Source: Bacteroidales bacterium (GTDB taxonomy: Bacteria; Bacteroidota; Bacteroidia; Bacteroidales; VadinHA17). Taken from it: 63,638 nt of DNA. Of this stretch, positions 61,621 through 63,638 are shown in pieces. The position numbers were made by a program, and so were the translations under genes. Where the stretch lies: assembly GCA_021738535.1 (NCBI GenBank), contig JAIPBU010000004.1, positions 100,573-164,210 of the forward strand, read 5' to 3'. Below the pieces are notes generated by a model. It saw only the letters and a list, made by a program, of their open reading frames with translations. It did not search any database and was not told the origin of the DNA. How positions within the stretch are numbered: the stretch's first letter is position 1; each line of letters starts with the position of its first letter.

Positions 61621-63399
61621 ATGATTAAGCTGTCGATACTGATAAACAGGTTTCTTAAATGGAGATTAAAGAATGTAGACCAGCGTCGTTTCATATATAT
61701 ATTAAGTTTTGTTACCGGCATGCTGAGTGCATTAGCTGCCGTATTACTTAAGAATGCCATTCACTACACCGAACAATTTCTGACAACCTGGTTTCAAAGC
61801 GATCAGGCAGGATACCTGTATCTGGCATATCCGCTTACAGGCATGTTGCTGACTGTTATTTTTGTCCGTTATATAATTAATGATAAGATAGGACACGGAG
61901 TAAGCCGCATACTTTATGCAATTTCCAGGAATAACAGCAGGATTAAGTCTCATAATAACTGGTCTTCTATTGTTGCCAGTACTTTTACAATCGGTTTTGG
62001 AGGATCGGTAGGAGCAGAAGCTCCGGTAGTATTAACCGGTGCATCTATAGGATCTAACATAGGCAGGCTGATGAGAATGAATTACAAGAATATTACACTT
62101 CTTGTAGGTTGTGGTGCTGCCGGGGCAGTTGCGGGGATCTTTAAAGCTCCAATAGCCGGACTGGTTTTTACCCTCGAGATATTAATGCTGGATCTTACCA
62201 TCTCATCAATAGTCCCCTTGCTAATAAGCTCGGTAACAGCAGCTACCGTATCATATTTTTTGATGGGAAAAGATGTGCTGTTTTCGTTCACTCTTAGTGA
62301 GTCTTTTCTCCTGCAAAATATACCCTGGTATATAGCCCTTGGCATTGGCACAGCTCTACTGTCTGTATATTTTACACGTACAACAATGTTCCTTGAAGGC
62401 CTTTATTCGAATATAAAGAATCAATATATAAGACTTATTACCGGTGGTATTGTCCTTGGTATTCTGATCCTGATACTGCCCCCTTTGTACGGAGAGGGAT
62501 ATAACACAATCAGGATGCTTCTTGATGGAAATACAGAAGCACTGTTTGAAAATAGCTTTTTTGGTACTAATGGCAGCAATGCCTTTTTCCTGCTGGTTTT
62601 TCTTCTTGCCCTGGTGCTTTTTAAAGTTGTTGCAAGCAGTTCAACCAATGGTGCCGGTGGAGTAGGAGGGATATTTGCTCCTTCTCTATTTATAGGTGGT
62701 GTCAGCGGTTTTTTTATGGCACGTTTAATTAACACACTGGGTTATACAAGCTTGCCGGAGAGTAGTTTTACCCTTGCCGGCATGGCAGGTGCCATGGCTG
62801 GTATAATGCATGCTCCACTGACAGCTATCTTTCTGATAGCTGAAATTACAGGAGGCTATGAATTACTTGTTCCGCTGATCATAACGTCCACTATATCCTA
62901 TATGACGATTATGAGATTTGAGAAACACTCTATCTATCATATCAGGCTTGCCACCAGGGGAGAACTGATAACTCATCATAAGGATAAGGCTGTTCTTACC
63001 AGGATGGACTGGACCAGGGAGATAGAAACTGATCTGATCAGTGTTCGCTCAGGAGACACACTAGGGAAGCTGGTGAAGGTTATATCAGCCTCAAAGCGTA
63101 ATATTTATCCCGTAGTTGATGAGATAGGTATCCTGGAAGGAGTAGTACTGCTGGATAATGTCAGGAATATTATGTTTAACCGCGAATTGTATGATGAAAC
63201 ATTGGTCAGTGACCTTATGGTTATGCCTCCTTCATATATAGATAAAAGCGAAAAAGTAGACAGCATCATGGAGACTTTCCGCAAGACCGGTGCCTGGAAT
63301 CTTCCCGTGCTTGATGGTGGGAAGTATGTGGGATTTATCTCAAAATCAAGGATTTTCTCCACCTACCGTGACCTGCTCATGGAGGTTTCTGAGGACTAG
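61621..63399 (+). CDS. ClC-family chloride channel/antiporter with CBS pair (2)
   Basis: The ATG follows the stop of the first ClC gene directly. The 592-residue product has the same plan, roughly half identical by eye, but differs at key sites: GHGVSRILYAIS for GHGIP, and GGSVGAEAPVV for GGSVGLEGPTV; the gating Glu and GGVGGIFAPSLF are kept. The CBS domains are RNIYPVVDEIGILEGVV and WNLPVLDGGKYVGFISK. It arose by tandem duplication and may form a heterodimer with the first protein. Confidence 0.93.
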   Translation: MIKLSILINRFLKWRLKNVDQRRFIYILSFVTGMLSALAAVLLKNAIHYTEQFLTTWFQSDQAGYLYLAYPLTGMLLTVIFVRYIINDKIGHGVSRILYAISRNNSRIKSHNNWSSIVASTFTIGFGGSVGAEAPVVLTGASIGSNIGRLMRMNYKNITLLVGCGAAGAVAGIFKAPIAGLVFTLEILMLDLTISSIVPLLISSVTAATVSYFLMGKDVLFSFTLSESFLLQNIPWYIALGIGTALLSVYFTRTTMFLEGLYSNIKNQYIRLITGGIVLGILILILPPLYGEGYNTIRMLLDGNTEALFENSFFGTNGSNAFFLLVFLLALVLFKVVASSSTNGAGGVGGIFAPSLFIGGVSGFFMARLINTLGYTSLPESSFTLAGMAGAMAGIMHAPLTAIFLIAEITGGYELLVPLIITSTISYMTIMRFEKHSIYHIRLATRGELITHHKDKAVLTRMDWTREIETDLISVRSGDTLGKLVKVISASKRNIYPVVDEIGILEGVVLLDNVRNIMFNRELYDETLVSDLMVMPPSYIDKSEKVDSIMETFRKTGAWNLPVLDGGKYVGFISKSRIFSTYRDLLMEVSED

Positions 63400-63403
63400 C
63401 GGG

Positions 63404-63491
63404 GACTAAGCGACTGAGGGACTAAGCGACTGAGGGACTAAGCGACTGAGGGACTAAGCGACTAAGCGACTAAGCGACTGACAGACTAAGT
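63404..63491. repeat. Octamer array (GACTAAGC/GACTGAGG)x11
   Basis: Eleven 8-bp units follow the stop of the second ClC gene: mostly GACTAAGC and GACTGAGG in alternation, then three GACTAAGC in a row and two degenerate units. A further partial unit reaches 63499, next to the IS end. Similar GACTAAG-type tandem repeats occur between genes in other Bacteroidota. Confidence 0.85.
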
Positions 63492-63499
63492 GATTTGCA

Positions 63500-63638
63500 G
63501 AGACTGTTCAAATAAGTGTGTCAAAATAAACTTTTGTAAATTGACACCAATATGGACGAAAAATTTGATTTAGACAATTTCAAGAAGGACCTTGCCAAGA
63601 AGATAAAAGAAGGCAAAGGTTTAACAGGAAAAGATGGT
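63500..63638 (+). mobile_element. Left end of an IS256-family element
   Basis: The sequence from 63500 begins GAGACTGTTCAAATAAGTGT, like the terminal inverted repeats of IS256-type elements, and a transposase frame starts 52 nt inside. GTGTCAA (63518-63524) and TTGACAC (63541-63547) form an inverted pair between the end and the gene. The element runs off the window, so the right end and target duplication cannot be checked. Confidence 0.75.
63552..63638 (+). CDS. IS256-family transposase, 3'-truncated by window edge
   Basis: Twenty-nine codons are visible. DLDNFKKDLAKKIKEGKGL followed by TGKDG matches the N-terminus of mutator/IS256 transposases, where the KxLTGKDG motif precedes the helical region. 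The catalytic DDE residues lie beyond the edge. Together with the terminal repeat at 63500 this identifies an intact-looking left end. Confidence 0.8.
   Translation, partial: MDEKFDLDNFKKDLAKKIKEGKGLTGKDG

Overview
The window looks like a chromosomal segment of an anaerobic member of the Bacteroidota, most likely in or near the Bacteroidales/Marinilabiliales. Four observations support this. Two proteins end in gliding-motility/type IX secretion C-terminal domains (7693-10317, 58297-59775). Several promoters match the Bacteroidota consensus TTTG-N19-TANNTTTG. The DAHP synthase is fused to chorismate mutase. The metabolism is of an anaerobic type: Na+-pumping methylmalonyl-CoA decarboxylase, citrate lyase, rubredoxin and a 2-hydroxyacyl-CoA dehydratase activase. 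No rRNA, tRNA or CRISPR array was recognised. The only mobile element is the left end of an IS256-like element at the right edge.

Layout. 1-7.1 kb: a 5'-truncated dipeptidyl peptidase IV, a Cu/Zn efflux-type permease with an HMA tail, a small secreted plug-domain protein, then xerD divergent from overlapping aroQ-pyk. 7.2-11.5 kb: a secreted three-gene operon (DUF6702-like protein, gliding-type surface protein, TPR protein). 11.5-14.4 kb: a soluble hybrid histidine kinase and endonuclease III on the minus strand. 14.4-21.1 kb: an aromatic amino acid operon (aminotransferase, DAHP synthase-chorismate mutase, aroB, aroA, aroC, tyrA). It is preceded by about 400 bp that holds two consecutive tyrosine-rich leader peptides, each followed by its own intrinsic terminator. 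21.1-26 kb: tilS, a POTRA/Omp85-like protein and proS on the minus strand. 26-30.5 kb: two Tyr-rich exported proteins with Arg/Ser repeat tails, then a FadL-like porin. 30.5-33.8 kb: a larC-larE-larB-wbqC operon for the nickel-pincer cofactor. Divergent from it (34-36.5 kb) are a Tat-exported DUF362 protein and a membrane polyferredoxin. 36.7-43.9 kb: methylmalonyl-CoA epimerase, the four subunits of Na+-translocating methylmalonyl-CoA decarboxylase, a fused CitD-CitE, CitF and rubredoxin. 43.9-49.8 kb: pepD, isocitrate dehydrogenase, a degenerate HD protein, an acyl-CoA ligase and a SPOR lipoprotein. 49.8-58.2 kb: relA/spoT, fur, a 1,416-residue double activase and purA, all on the minus strand. 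58.3-63.4 kb: a second gliding-type protein and two tandem ClC channels, then an 11-unit octamer repeat next to the IS256 end.

How the genes work together. The aro operon covers most of the path from phosphoenolpyruvate and erythrose 4-phosphate to tyrosine, and its two leaders would sense charged tRNA-Tyr. aroQ supplies the missing dehydratase step from another locus, co-transcribed with pyruvate kinase; aroE, aroK and pheA are absent from the window. The epimerase-decarboxylase block would convert methylmalonyl-CoA to propionyl-CoA while exporting Na+, and the citrate lyase and isocitrate dehydrogenase genes act on citrate and isocitrate.

The two observations I rate most likely to be new are the tandem Tyr attenuators, where the 3' arm of terminator 1 is placed to act as the ribosome binding site of leader 2, and the DUF362 protein, which appears to keep LarA-like active-site residues beside the genes that make LarA's cofactor. 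All calls come from reading the sequence; no database search or folding program was run.
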